NCBI GenBank assembly: GCA_029721435.1
Contig: CM056580.1
Coordinates: 75,913,367 to 75,977,366, forward strand
Length of the DNA stretch: 64,000 nucleotides
Source of the DNA: Gymnothorax reevesii
Lineage: Eukaryota > Chordata > Actinopteri > Anguilliformes > Muraenidae
Direction: 5' to 3'
Every line of letters starts with the position of its first letter. The first letter of the stretch is position 1. Below are positions 11,071 through 23,109 of this stretch, piece after piece. The position numbers and the translations under genes are program-made. The notes under the pieces were generated by a model. The model was given only the letters and a program-made list of their open reading frames with translations. It was not told the origin of the DNA and ran no database searches.

Positions 11071-11884
11071 CAAACGGTTGCTTGTTGATCAGTATTCCTA
11101 AATTAAGACATTTCAGTCTAATTAATCAATTTAAGGTTCTATTCCAACATATCTACAGCGCTCCACTTTGTCAAAATTAAAAATGTCATTGGGGCCATCC
11201 AAAAAAGCACACAAATTAATCTCGTCAAGGGTTACCTTGGAGTATAATTCTTTAGACTATTCTTGGTAATTACTAAATTACTAAAAAAAAGATCTGTTTA
11301 TTCTGAAGTACCCAGGATGTCTGCACATGGCAGCAAAAGCCTGAGGGGGAAGATGTTTCACAAAAGTGAGGCCTCAGGAAACCAAAGGGATTTTGGGGAA
11401 AGACGTCTCAACGGGGGGGCCTGCCTCCCCTTCTGACATGAAGAAAGCAAGAAAACATGCAAAATCAGATTAAACAAACTCAGCAAGTTTCTTGGCACAT
11501 CGGCTAAGATGGAGCATTCCTTCGCAGAGGAAGACAGAAGTCTAATTCCACAGGGTCCTAACTGCAATTCCAGGAACACGCAGCATGGGAAAACACTAAA
11601 TTATGATTCATCCAAAATCCCTTCAGCATCAGCAGTCAAGCAAGATCACGGCCTGCGCACCATCTTCTGAGGCAGCGCTCTGGGATGAATCCTCTCAACT
11701 CTACACATTATATGTTTTCAAACACCTCTGAGAATCTATTACTGTTTCAAATGGTGCGGCTTTCCAAGAATTGATTACAGCAAAGGACTTCTGATCTGGC
11801 ACAATTACAGATCTGTCACTCCCTTACTGTGCCCTGCAATTGGTTGCTGGCCATGCCGCAAATTTGAAATGAGGGTCAATAAAG
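11071..11884. other. Intronic sequence without recognised features
   Basis: Mixed-composition single-copy-looking sequence with a G/C run at 11410-11430. No repeat or coding signal was recognised. Confidence 0.4.
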
Positions 11885-12085
11885 TATGGCTGCTGGGTTG
11901 GCTCACCTGATAAAGGCACTCCTTGCAGTGAAAAAGTGACCACAATGGCTTCAGATTGAATCCAGCGGTGCCAGTTTCGACCGCGGCCAACGACCTCACT
12001 TAGTGCCGCTCAGGAACATGGGAAGGATACAGTCAGTTTCGGTTAGCATTCCTTGTAGCTCATGCGCCTCATACGGGTCACCTGA
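11885..12085 (+). mobile_element. tRNA-derived SINE (diverged)
   Basis: TTGGCTCACCTGATAAAGGC (11898-11917) resembles a tRNA A box, and TCAGATTGAATCC (11951-11963) a decayed B box. This matches the layout of the better-preserved SINE at 41604-42103. The body continues with CGACCGCGGCCAACGACC. No clear 3' tail or target duplications could be seen, so the ends are approximate. Confidence 0.55.
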
Positions 12086-13235
12086 GCTCTCATTAGTTGT
12101 TTTTTGAGCAAAAGCACAAGTTCATATTTTCACAAACCTTGTTCTGTGCCTGCTATGTCTGTGACTGCGAGTGAAAACTAGCGGCAGCTGACAGGGACAT
12201 GTTCCAAAGAAGAATCATGAGCTATTGCTTTTGCATGCAGTTTGTTAATTTGACATTCCAGATGCAAGTGGGACTGAAGATCACCCCTCTCAAAAGCTGC
12301 CGAATGCCGGCCAAATCGTTTTTTGTAAACGTGATTCTGCTGCTTATTTTGGCCTCAGTTTTATTAAAAATATTTCCTTTTTATGTACAATCAAGATATT
12401 GCTTAAAAATTCAACACTTATTCCTTGAAAAAACAAATCTCGGGTATTTTTTTCTGCTAACCCACTTCACCCTTCTCTGGTCACTCACGAGCCCTATATC
12501 TGCCATGCAATTAACTACATGATAGCTGTAGTCATGGGTGTTGAATGGATCAACCAAAAGGAATTCCAAGTCCTAGTTATGAATTGATGTGTATGGATAG
12601 CCAATAGTACCAAACAATGACATCTTAGTGCAACAAGATTAGTTACTGCTAAATGAGTATGTATGAACTTAGACAGCCACAATTGTATGAACTAGCAAAA
12701 AGCATGGTGTGCAAGAAAAGACAAGCTCACTTGTCGACAGCCATTTTGAGAAAAAACCTAAAATGTCTTGTAAGTAAAAAAAAAAAATAACACACTATCA
12801 CTAGCTTATATTTCACAGTATATACACTGTAGATTATTTATGCCATAATGTCAATGGAAAATGCATAAAATTCACAAAATGTAGGTTACACAAGTAGAAT
12901 ATGAACAGAACATAAAACATGAGATATTTATGATTAGGTCCAGTGCATTACTGTGTTTGACATCAAGGATGTGGAATATTTCAAATATTTTGATAGCTTA
13001 ACTAAAGAATCTGTTTCTGTTTTCTCCGCGCTTTAACAGCGGTGGTGTCTTTTGACATTAAGTTGTCGATGGTGATGCTTTCCCCCAAGATGTCCCGAAA
13101 CAAGCAGGTGACCAAACCGGTGTTTGCACTGCCCCATCAAGTTGAACTGGCCCTCAACATGATCAAACTGTACATGTAACAAGAGTACATATATAGAGAC
13201 TAAACCACTTCAAGCCAACTAAAAATGTAAAGAGC
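12086..13235. other. Intronic sequence without recognised features
   Basis: It contains an A run at 12776-12787 and ordinary AT-rich sequence. A 107-codon frame at 12199-12522 has no recognisable domain. Confidence 0.4.
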
Positions 13236-14336
13236 TTAAAGCCCCACTAGGTAGGAATTTCACCTTAAAATATCAGTTTCAAAGTCTATCTATTGGTGGG
13301 CTGGATTATTACAGTGAGAATGGCATCTCTCCCATTACCACAGAGAGACCTGGTGGCCTGCATCTGGGACTATGTAACTTTCGACCGCGGGTCCCGCACT
13401 CTCGCGAGACGTACATTCTGCTTTACGGCACACACAAGCTTTTGGATAAAGAGCATAAGTAGAAGGCAGCTAGGCTAGCCCGCTAGCCCTGTATCGTGTC
13501 TCGAAAGATGGCTGAGGCAAAGAAGCGAAAAAGGACGGTGTCGGTGGAAGCCAGGATACAAAAGGGAGAGTGACCGTGCACAGCTCAAAACCAGAGTTAA
13601 TATTGGACCGGCTTTTTCACAGTGGAGAGAGCTCATGGCAAATGAGGGCTGCAAGTCGGACGCCGAGTTGGCAGTGTTGCAGATTGAGAGGTGAGTTATA
13701 TGCTCGTGTTCATGGATTGCATTTATCACACATTGTTTTTGTTGGCTGTGTTATCGTGTGTAGTCACAGTCACTATTTGGGTTATCAAAACGTAACTGAT
13801 TGTAAGCCCATTCAAATAATGTAAACAAAGTTAGCCGAGGTAGCATTAGCATTTCACTGGCAGAGTTAGCTCCTTTTCAGAGTGTTTTTTTATAGCGAAC
13901 TTTATGCTTCACGGTGAGAAAAGTTGTTGACTTACTAGCAACTATTGTTTGAAAGCAAAGACAGGCCATATCAGCTTTGTAGGCTGGCGTTGTACCATCA
14001 GTATATTGATATTGTCCCGTTTTGAGGTTACAATAGCTACTACGTCTGCTAACGTTACTCTTAGAAGAGGTGCTTGCTCATAGTTTGTTGTAGAGCAATA
14101 GTTTTAATACAACGCTGTTGAAGACTTCTATGTAAACACAATCATAACTAATAACTTTTTTGATTCCAGCTCCACAAGTCTCAGGGTGTAAAAAAATTCA
14201 CGTTCTCACGGGGACGTCAGCCGGCAACAGCGCTCTGTGTGTTTTACGACAGCGGTGTTGTGCTTCTACTTGCTCTAGTGCCCTTTAGTGGCCGCTGGAG
14301 CGCACAAAACTGGGATTCCTACCAATGGGGTTTTAA
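13236..14336 (+). mobile_element. TTAA-flanked DNA transposon (Kolobok- or piggyBac-like, 1.1 kb) carrying an exon-like segment
   Basis: TTAA at 13236-13239 and 14333-14336 brackets an element whose ends are imperfect inverted repeats. The left end reads AGCCCCACTAGGTAGGAATT and the right end, reverse complemented, AACCCCATTGGTAGGAATCC. A TTAA target is used by Kolobok and piggyBac elements. The interior is GC-richer than the flanks and holds a good-context ATG (AAAGATGG, 13508), a coding-like stretch ending at a consensus donor (13690/13691) and a pyrimidine-rich acceptor-like site near 14169. No transposase catalytic motif is visible, so it is probably a non-autonomous or internally deleted copy. 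Confidence 0.65.
13508..13690 (+). pseudogene. Exon-like coding fragment within the TTAA element, frameshifted
   Basis: ATG at 13508 opens MAEAKKRKRTVSVEARIQKG and then meets a TGA at 13571. Moving one frame gives ESDRAQLKTRVNIGPAFSQW, then RELMANEGCKSDAELAVLQI and ER, ending exactly at the donor AG|GTGAGT. The basic N-terminus looks like a nuclear localisation signal, and the RVNIGPAFSQWRELM..CKSDAELAVL pattern resembles exons I have seen in uncharacterised, transposon-associated fish proteins. No function can be assigned. A single indel near 13563-13571 breaks the frame. Confidence 0.5.
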
Positions 14337-14780
14337 ACAAGGTAAGAATTACATCAGTAATTTAAAACATTTGTTATATAGACTAAACAACTACAAGCAA
14401 AATAAAAATGTACAATGGTAAAAATGTACAATGCCCAAAAGAAGTAAAAATTACATATAAACTTTGGCTTTTAGTTCATCAATACATTGGTTCATAAAAA
14501 ATTTAGTTACAAATATTTTCCTTCTTTAATCTTTGTAGGTCTGATGAAGATGGATTATTGACAGCACTTCAAGCTTGGGGTGTGCCCTTGGGGATCTGCA
14601 AGCAGGCAGGGGGAATAGCTTCTGAGATATAGAGGAATGTGAAAAAGAGCTTCCACAAATTATTAGTTACCATGATAGAGCAATATTCACACCACTGAGC
14701 TGGACAGTAAAATATTTTTTATATTTATATGGAAATTGAATAAAATTGAATTATAATCACAGTCAGAATGCTCCAGAATG
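14337..14780. other. Intronic sequence without recognised features
   Basis: AT-rich sequence following the TTAA element. It includes a short tandem AATGTACAATG (about 14407-14432). Nothing else was seen. Confidence 0.4.
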
Positions 14781-14814
14781 CACCATTTTGAATTATTCTT
14801 TTAAAATTTTTCTT

Positions 14815-14895
14815 GGCAATGTAAGCCCCTGACACCTGCGAGGCAGGGCTGGAAGATGCCAAATTAATTCTTTAAAAAACTTTAAAAAAATAAAG
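14815..14895 (+). repeat. SINE 3'-end fragment
   Basis: GGAAGATGCCAAATTAATTC followed by an A-rich tail matches the 3' end of the SINE at 41604-42103 (GGAGATGCCAAATTTATTTT plus an A-rich tail). Only the tail region is present, and the upstream part has decayed beyond recognition. Confidence 0.5.
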
Positions 14896-15970
14896 AATGA
14901 CACACAGAACTTAAGTTCAATTTCTTTCAGGCATCATGGCCGGAATTCACAGCCAGAGCGTTGTTGAGACACATAAATTTCATAAAGAGGCTTGTAAATT
15001 TAAATGGCTTAAAGCATAGCTACGTGCAACATAAACACTTGCCACTGACAGAGGAAATGCATTTTAGACAGAGACAGGCATTCATTCCTAATCTAGTACC
15101 AGTGGGAGTCTTAATGCAAGTTGTGGCTCTACTATGCAGCTACGTTGAAAACAAAATTACTACCCTCATTCTTCCAGCTTTCGTACCAAAAAATGGCAAA
15201 TCCCTTTGGCAATAGCCAACATCTGAAAAATAATATTCGCTTTTGAAAGGAATAGCAGCTGCTTCTAGCTCCTGAAAATTGACTGGGGAGTATTGAGTAT
15301 ATGCTGATAATGGCCATTGCAGGCAAATACAATGGCCCATTACAAAGATCCATTAGAATTACTTGATAGGCTAAAGTGCTCGCTATTGACCTCAGGACTG
15401 CCAGCATGGCGCTGAGAGCAGCCGAGCTAGCTCACCAGGTCTGTCGGCTCTCCTCCCACAATGCACTGAGGAAGAGAACCGCCACAACAGACTGAGCAAT
15501 TTCATGGCACGAGATCACGCCCAACATGACAGGCAATTTCTATCAGCGTGGTATTGAGATAATAGAGAAGGCACCTCAGCAGGCCCAGAAACAGTAGAGG
15601 TTACAGGGGCTTGTGGAAAATCAAAGGACCAGTAGGGCATGAGGCTGGACAGACCCCAGCATGTGTATGTGTGCTTGGCTTCAGCCTTGTAACTCCTTCA
15701 GCTAAAGGCAACCAATCACTGCTCTTTTCAATATTATGGAGGAGATCAAGAGGCAGAAAGGTGAACTGATACCCCTGCCTCATGCTATATTAAGATGGAT
15801 GGATGAGATGACAGCTCTCCAGATGGTAATCAATGAAGCAAAATGCCCTTAAAGGTCAAATCAGTTGTAATGCAGTACAATGGCATGTCTTACTCAGAAG
15901 TAAAGACAACCACAGCACACTTCATCCCACTGGCATCACGTTAGATTAGAAGATTAATTTACTTTTCTTT
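14896..15970. other. Single-copy-looking intronic block, candidate non-coding element
   Basis: High-complexity, repeat-free sequence with homeodomain-like ATTA/TAAT words, notably 15170-15420, and CATGGCGCTGAGAGCAGCCGAGC around 15404. Overlapping 60-90 codon frames lack splice sites and domains. It may be ordinary intron or a conserved non-coding element; only cross-species alignment can tell. Confidence 0.3.
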
Positions 15971-15974
15971 TTTG

Positions 15975-16053
15975 TTAATTGTCTGATGCTGCACTTTGGG
16001 CAATGTCTTGTTCTATTTACATTGGCTATATAAATAAAATTGACTTGACTTGA
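15975..16053 (+). mobile_element. LINE 3' tail fragment ending in (TTGAC)n-type repeat
   Basis: GCTGCACTTTGGGCAATGTC followed by GGCTATATAAATAAAATTGA and CTTGACTTGA is the style of fish L2-clade LINE 3' ends, which finish in short tandem words such as TTGACTTGA. The fragment is too short to classify further. Confidence 0.6.
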
Positions 16054-17799
16054 TTAACATGAACACTTTCCTCATGAACAATAACATTGTTAATCCTGTG
16101 TAATTCTGCCAGTCAGCTCACCTGAGATTCTTAAAATGCCCATTAGTCACAATTGTTCTTGCTAATGGGCATCCACAAGAATGTGCAGTAATGTACAGTG
16201 TCTCTCCAAAAATCACTTCATTAAATGTAATGTGTACCCATCGTATACAAAGGATGCATTAAAATAATCCACAGGACACCTCAAGTTTTAATTTTCCTCA
16301 TTAAATCATCAGTCCATCAAAAGCAAAGGACATCAGAATCAATATTCATTATGTCTGCAATTTCTGTCCTTTTCAAGTCTGAACCTGCTCAGTACTGTTA
16401 CCCAATATGTACACCAAAGATACACCAACAAATTAATATTGGATTTCACAGTGCCAGCAGCTGGCAAAACTTGCTGATACGTGCACTATTCAGAGTTTCT
16501 CAAACTTCAGTGCGACACAGCTTTGACTGCCACAAGCTGTTCACTATTTTCCCCTCTTGTTCAAAAAGAGAGAGGCACCTCAAGGACCAATGTGTCTTCA
16601 CTCAATCTAAAGGCTTTCTTCAATAAACAGACTGCAGTGTCGTCAATTCAGCGAGGATAGAATGATATATACTTGAGATATCTTGGACAATGAATGCACC
16701 ATGTGTCTCTATAATGGAATATGTGAAAGTGCAAGCTAACAAATGTTTTGTTTTGCATTTTTATGCCTTTACTTTTTATTTCAACAATTTCTATATTTCA
16801 ACCATAACAAAATAATGTACAATAAAAAAAAAACATACAATACAAATGCCTACAAGACTAGGGTGGTCCAATAATGTCCCAAAATTTTTTTTATGCATGG
16901 TAGAAGTCAAGGCAACTTTCCAAAATGTTCCAATTATCACCTTAATCTAACATGCACAATTTCAAGTTGATAAATGAATGTAAAGGCAGTGCTCATGATG
17001 GGTCAATTTCACAAGCTATTTGCTATCATTGTGCCATATTATTCCATCCAACAAATAACACAAAGAGCTGTATTCAACTAAAATTAGATCATTTACTGCT
17101 GTTTTAAGATATCATAAACAAAAGTAGGTCATTCACTTCTGATTTAAACACAAATTTCAAAAAGACAGCAACAACCACAATGCATGTGTTTCAGGATCGT
17201 TCAAATTGTTTAAACGAAATAAGACCATCTGAAAAGTTTTTAATGCAATTACATTGCTTTCAACTCCTGGAGTAAATAAAAGCGTGAGAAGTTCGGAGTC
17301 ACAACTGATTTCCATTTTACTAGTGGTGAAATCCACCGTGACGTTTGTATATGAAACTGATCAACCTCACACATTGCACATTTCAATTATTACATCATCA
17401 ACGTGCTGATTAATGAAAACTGACCAGAACTGATGATGCAGAGTTTTGACCCAACACTGAAGCCCTCCACCACAGAGGAAACCCGGGGGCACTGCTTTCT
17501 ATGAACAATATCACTAAGATTTTTCGCATAATTACATAATTTAGTAAAACAAACAATATGAAGAGGTGCCTTGGTTAATACCATGAAGTAAAGTTTTTTG
17601 AACCACCCTAATTAAGACAAGACATAACAAATACCACAAGAATAGAGGGCAATTCCACGAAAATGTCATCCTCAAGTGATTTTTTTTTAATATTGATGCT
17701 ACATGGTTGAAAGATGTATCATTTAGGACTGAATTATGTTGCATTTATGAATTCAAGTGATTCTACATGTAGTTACAGCAGAACTTGGTTTTCGGTAAA
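16054..17799. other. Intronic sequence without recognised features
   Basis: AT-rich sequence with short A and T runs (for example 16825-16833). GGGCAATTCCACGAAAATGTC at about 17648 resembles words seen near 20706 and 33400, but no element could be delimited. Confidence 0.35.
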
Positions 17800-20730
17800 A
17801 TTCTGAGTAATTAACCCCTTCATTCCGTGCCCAGATTTTTCCAACTTTTTGCCCATTGTGTATTCTTTGACATATTTTCCAGGATTCATGGACAAGATGA
17901 TTATTACACGTATATTCTAGTAATTTTTGTTTTTATTGGGTGGTCATGTGTAGAATAATAGAATCATTGCCCCAAGGTTTTTCACAACTGCAGTGAAAAT
18001 TGGTGCACTACCATATGTCAGTCCATTACCATTTTTTAATGGAATGTTTTGCACTGATTGATAGGATTCCAAGAAATTTTGCAAACTTTGATATCACTCG
18101 TCTGTGAATACCACAATTACTTTCACTTTCTAGGCTGCATTACTGATATATCTTGGTAACGGACTAAAAGATTTTCAGTAATGAACTAACAGTAACAGAC
18201 TGACATGCTAAATGTAAAAGGTTTACACTTCTCTAACATGCAAAAGCCACAGTATTTAATTCAGGTATCGGCCACAAGATGTCACTTCAGTGCAGATTTC
18301 CTTTTGCAATGAATACTGGGAAACCAGAAGTGATCGTGCAGGGAATTATGAAATACTAGGCCTATATGAGGCATTAATTTCATCCTGTCCCATCCTGAAG
18401 TAACCCTTTATAAATCACACCAGGTAAGTACTTTTTTCACAAATAGTTCAAGTTAAATAAGAAAATGGCCTGCTGGCCTGAAGGCCTTGTGTCCCCCGTC
18501 GCAGAAGTGACCAGAAACATGTGGCAAAAAGTGTTTTGATGGCTGAAAATAATGTGGTGCACTGTACCACTAATAATGTTAAGTACAATGACACTGTAGC
18601 TCATTGGTTAATCAGAGAGATGGATGAGGGATGGATCATTGTGATATGAGCTAAATATAACCATGGGTTATGAGAGAGATTACAATTTTTATGATTTGTG
18701 GATGATGGACGCATCGCCAAGGCATAGTTTTGTGCCCATGGCTAAGATCAACCTAACTAGCCAATAAGAATGTCATATGAATTTGGTGAGGCTCCATCAA
18801 AGCTGTCAAAAGTTATTGCAAGTACAGTGTTCCTCACATCTTTTTGCTCAGTGACCTTGAAAACTAGGTGAAGGTCACTCATCATTGAACTAGAGCAAGG
18901 CCTTCATGAGAGGCAAATGTGGTGTGAATTTGGTGATCCTCCATCAAAGCTGTCAAAAGTTATTGCGAGTACAGTGTTCTTCACATGTTTTTGCTCAGTG
19001 ACCTTGAAAACTAGGTCAAAGTCAATCATCATTAAACTTGACCAAGGCCTTCCTGAGAGGCATATGTGGTGTGAAATTGGTGATCCTCCGTCAAAGCTGT
19101 CAAAAGTTATTGCGAGTACACTCTTCCCGGACGGACGGACGGACGAACAGCATTTCTATGTCCCCCGTTCCGCAGGGCGACGGGGGACAAATATATGATC
19201 ATTACATATTTCAGTGCATGCCCCGAGATGGGTGCGATCGCACCAGCGCCCGTAAACGCCTGTCAAGTCCTCACGGGCGCAATGTAACATGCCCGTCAGT
19301 CACTTCAGGGGCGCGCCACTATTTAATTCAAGCATTATCCCATTTGACCTACCCCGGTAGACCATGAGGATGACGACAGTGTCAATAATCAAAACTAGTA
19401 ACGCAACATTCTCTCAGATTGAGGCAACCAGTACCTGTGAGGAAGCATCTCATATTCATTTCGGCATCTGACCCATCATCATAGCCGTAACTAGCTATCT
19501 CGGACCTCGGTAAAAATTTTGGAGAAAAAAAATTAAACGTCTTTATCATTCGGGCTTTGTTCTCCGTATCTCAAGTGTAACCTGTGTGAACATGAAATGT
19601 TACTTTTCGCCAAAAATCTATTTCTGTTTGCATATCATTTTTCTTTTCCTCTTATCTATGCATATATTGTTTTGCAAAGTTTTCTTTAGTTCACAAGAAC
19701 TTTTATATCAATGCTGTTTGATCTTTGACATTTTGGCAAAGTAATTTCCTCCAAATCTGCAGTATTCTCCTCAGTATTCAGCTCTGCTGTGGAGAGGTAA
19801 GATGAAACAAGTGCTCTTCAGTGGTTTTCTAAAACGCAGTTAAATGCTAAACGAAGATACTTCTTTGTAGCAGTCAAAGATTTTGTTCATTATTACCGTT
19901 ACTTTGGTGTTTATACATTTTAATTTTATCGTGTAAGGTACTTTTGTGAAGCACACTAATTTACCTATCATAAATCCAGGCTAATGGACCATTAGGTGGT
20001 TTTTTCATGCGGTTCTCCGTTTCTTCCATTTCTAGTTTAAAGGTGCACTTGTAGAAACGTGACATGCAAAGTTGCTGTACTGACATTAATGCATTGTACG
20101 CAGGAATGTGAGCTCCCCATTTCTAAAAAGGAGGATATGTTTTCAGTCACGTTAACTGGATATTGTATGCTGTATACTCAGCTAGTATTAAGCTCGGCTA
20201 TGGAGAGCTGTGGATGCATCTTGTCTTGTTTTAACACGTTACGAAATAAAAGAATGTCATTTGATGAAAATTAAGAGTCATTTCTAAGTCATTTTCAGAG
20301 ATGCCAGCCCGTTACCACCAGAAGTCAGTCCATTACCAAACCATTTTCAATGCTGACAACAAGATCAAAGCAGCCAGATGCTATCAGAAATGTTTATGTT
20401 ATAGAGACAATATCCATACATGCCTTGGTAATGAATACTTCTCCACATTGTAATCGACTTCAGAAACTTTTGGAACTGAAAATATCTCTCTTTAAATTTT
20501 CGTATTTCTGGGTCAGTCCGTTATTGATGGAATTTTCACCAATAAAAAATGACTTGATGGGACAAACCTTTATTATCATGGTTGTAGATGAGTAATTCCC
20601 CTTACCCCTTTTAAACTCACAGAACAGCTGCATTTTCCACTGCCCGTAAATGGTGTGGAGGATAAAATTCCATTATTTCTCCCTGAAATGTCAGTCCATT
20701 AGTCATGGAATTGCCCAAGAGCAAGTTTTT
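17800..20730. repeat. Composite repetitive region with recurrent CAGTCCATTA motif
   Basis: TGTCAGTCCATTACCA-like words occur at about 18017, 20304 (CAGCCCGTTACC), 20324, 20512 (CAGTCCGTTATTG) and 20689 (CAGTCCATTAGTCATGG), on the same strand. Related inverse words (GGTAACGGACTA near 18155) also occur. The first copy is separated from the others by the 700-bp element at 18490-19189. This suggests one larger unclassified element interrupted by that insertion. No termini or coding region were found. Confidence 0.35.
18490..19189. mobile_element. 700-bp element with 13-bp inverted termini and three 147-bp-spaced repeat units
   Basis: The ends are TGTCCCCCGTCGC (18490-18502) and GCGACGGGGGACA (19177-19189), exact inverse complements. 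The right end is itself a hairpin (19159-19189, 10-bp stem). Inside, CCATCAAAGCTGTCAAAAGT recurs at 18794, 18941 and, as CCGTCAAAG.., 19088, so the unit spacing is exactly 147 bp both times. Each unit carries GTGACCTTGAAAACTAGGT; the first continues to an inverted GTGACCTT..AAGGTCAC pair (18851-18878). A (GGAC)n run lies at 19128-19143. No target duplication or coding capacity was seen. The element style is widespread in aquatic animals, but its class is unknown. Confidence 0.65.
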
Positions 20731-23109
20731 CATACCACATTGAAATATTCAGGGGGTGCTTTGTCCCGCTATTAATATATCATGAGGCATGTTGAAGAAA
20801 CAGCAATTCTGAGAATGTACCTACTTGTGTTCATAATTAGAGTATAAAGTGACGTGGATATAGCAGTGCAAACTGAAAGTACCCAAATTAATTCATTTTT
20901 TGGGCATAATCACATAAGAAGACTGTATGTGCTACAGCTGTTTTTAACATTTCAAACACAGTAGAAATCATACTGCACATACCTTTAAAAACTATTGACC
21001 TTAATAAATGTTAGCAGTCATGCTTTCCTGAGCAAGTCAGCTAAGGCAGTGTCAGTACAATTGAGGAATCCTCATGCTCAGATTAATTTGGGGAAATGTT
21101 TACAGAATGTGTTAATACTTGAGCAATATAGCTGAACATTTCGTGGACCCTAAATGTAGGAAAGATGCAGACTTTGAGCACGCATGGCAGTTCCATTGCT
21201 CAAAAATCCCCAAATCAGTCACAGACCTCTTATGGCGCAGAATACCAAGAGGTGAGTGCGAGATTGGCAGGCCATTAAGGAGTGCAATTAGTGTTTTTTT
21301 GAAATGTGGTCACAGCCAGTACCACTGTGGATCAGCGCTTCTGCGCGTCCAGTTGGTGCCCGAGCTTCTCTCTGAGACAGACGTCCCAGCTGAGCTAATT
21401 ACCTCAGCCTCAACAAGGCAGCAATTCTGTGGCAACACATCAGAGCACACCCAGGGAGAAAAACTGGGATGTGGAGGAAGGGAACAAAAGAGAGCTCCTT
21501 ATACTGATCACAGAATTAGCACAGGCAGCAGGCAATTAACCTGCCTTAACAAATCTCACCCTATATTACCTTCAGCAGAGTAACATTCTTCACCAAACAA
21601 AGGTGTTCCAGCAAAATGCCATGATGTAGAAATGAACTATATATCAAACATGAATGATAAGAAACAAGAAAAAAACAAAAACTCAAAAAAAAAATTGATA
21701 ATATTGAAGACAGATTACCAAAACCAAGAAAAAGGAAAAGAGAATCTATGATTCTGTGTACTTATGACTGCTGACAATGGGATTGTGTGAAAAAAAAATA
21801 GGCTGGGCAGAAAGCTTTGAAATGATGCTTCAAATATTTCGGTGCACCTAACTGGATTCTAATGTGCTCCTTGATAAAAGACTTGCAAATGAAGTTTGTA
21901 TTCAGTGGAATCCATGACGTTCCGCTCATTGAAGATAAAATGGAACCTGTTTTGGCCCTCTTAAAAGGTTCATTAAACCCTGAATACCTTATTAAGCAAT
22001 TTAAATACAATATTCTAAAGAGAAAGCCCGCTACTTCGTTCTTCCCCAAGATGAAAAAGTAAATGTGAGGTATTCAGAAGATGATATCAACAGAAAATAG
22101 ACTGGAATGGAAAATGAAAATCTTTCTTTTTTTTGCACACAATAATATTCATATTTTAAATTGTTCCTTGGGATTGCAGCAACAATAACAGTTATAAATT
22201 TTAGAACTAGCACTGTGACAATTGGGAGTTACTCATTGATTTATCCCCATACGTTGGTTTTAGGGGGCGCTCATCTAAATTTAGCCCACATCTGTCCGAG
22301 CACATATGATACAAAAAACAAATGCATTTTGTAGGCTCACATACATCTCTCCACACAGTCAATATGGTAAGGAATCAAAAGCTTTCATTGGCAATTTTCC
22401 CATACTGACACAACATCACCTTTCTACTCACACTGGGAGATGCACTAAATAAACACCTCACGACGATATCAGGCAGACTGCAATGCCCTCTAAGTGGTTT
22501 TACTGCATCAATTCATTTTCAGAAGGATGAGTGGTGATGAGGGTATTGATCTGGTGATAAAAATGATTGAAAAATCATCCTTCTTCATTATAGGGTCTGA
22601 AGATTTGCCACAGTTAGCTCCATAGATTCAGAAACACAAGGCTAGGAGTTGTGTTTTACATGCTTCTGCTCTTGTGTCATCCTCATCAGCTTGGCAGACA
22701 TGTTCTATCTAAAGTATATGCTCTGAAATAAGTGCCTTATGCCACAGGGCAGCGGCTACTTAGCACACTATAGGCAATACAGTAGCAAAGAAGAGTGTAC
22801 AGTTGAAAATATACAGTCACCTTAAACAAGTGAGGCAACCAACTGCAAATCTTTTTTGAGTTTGTTAAACTTCAAGTTCAAAGCTCATTCAAAGTTTGTG
22901 CAACTCCTGGGACCTAAAGTTGAGCAAACTCAAAAATGTTTTGCAGCTGGTTTCCCTTCTTTTTTAAAGTTCTGTCTACTTTTTATTTGTTTTCGGAGTA
23001 ATATCAGCAATTGGAGTTCAGTCATATCACTCACTTTTGGTTCTTAGAGGAACAAATCCAACACCAAAGACACTTGGAATATAGCACAGATAACACCACT
23101 CTTCCTATG
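20731..23109. other. Intronic sequence without recognised features
   Basis: It contains A-rich patches (21660-21750). An open frame over 21119-21583 begins only at a TTG and has no recognisable domain. A 66-codon frame at 21862-22062 is likewise unsupported. Confidence 0.4.

Noticed and set aside
18794..19110. CRISPR-like array or satellite
   Set aside because: Only three long, similar units inside an element with inverted termini; the spacing and the eukaryotic context exclude CRISPR, and the copy number is too low for a satellite.
21119..21583. Open frame of 154 codons, plus strand
   Set aside because: It starts only at a TTG, has no recognisable domain and no supporting splice sites, so it is treated as chance.
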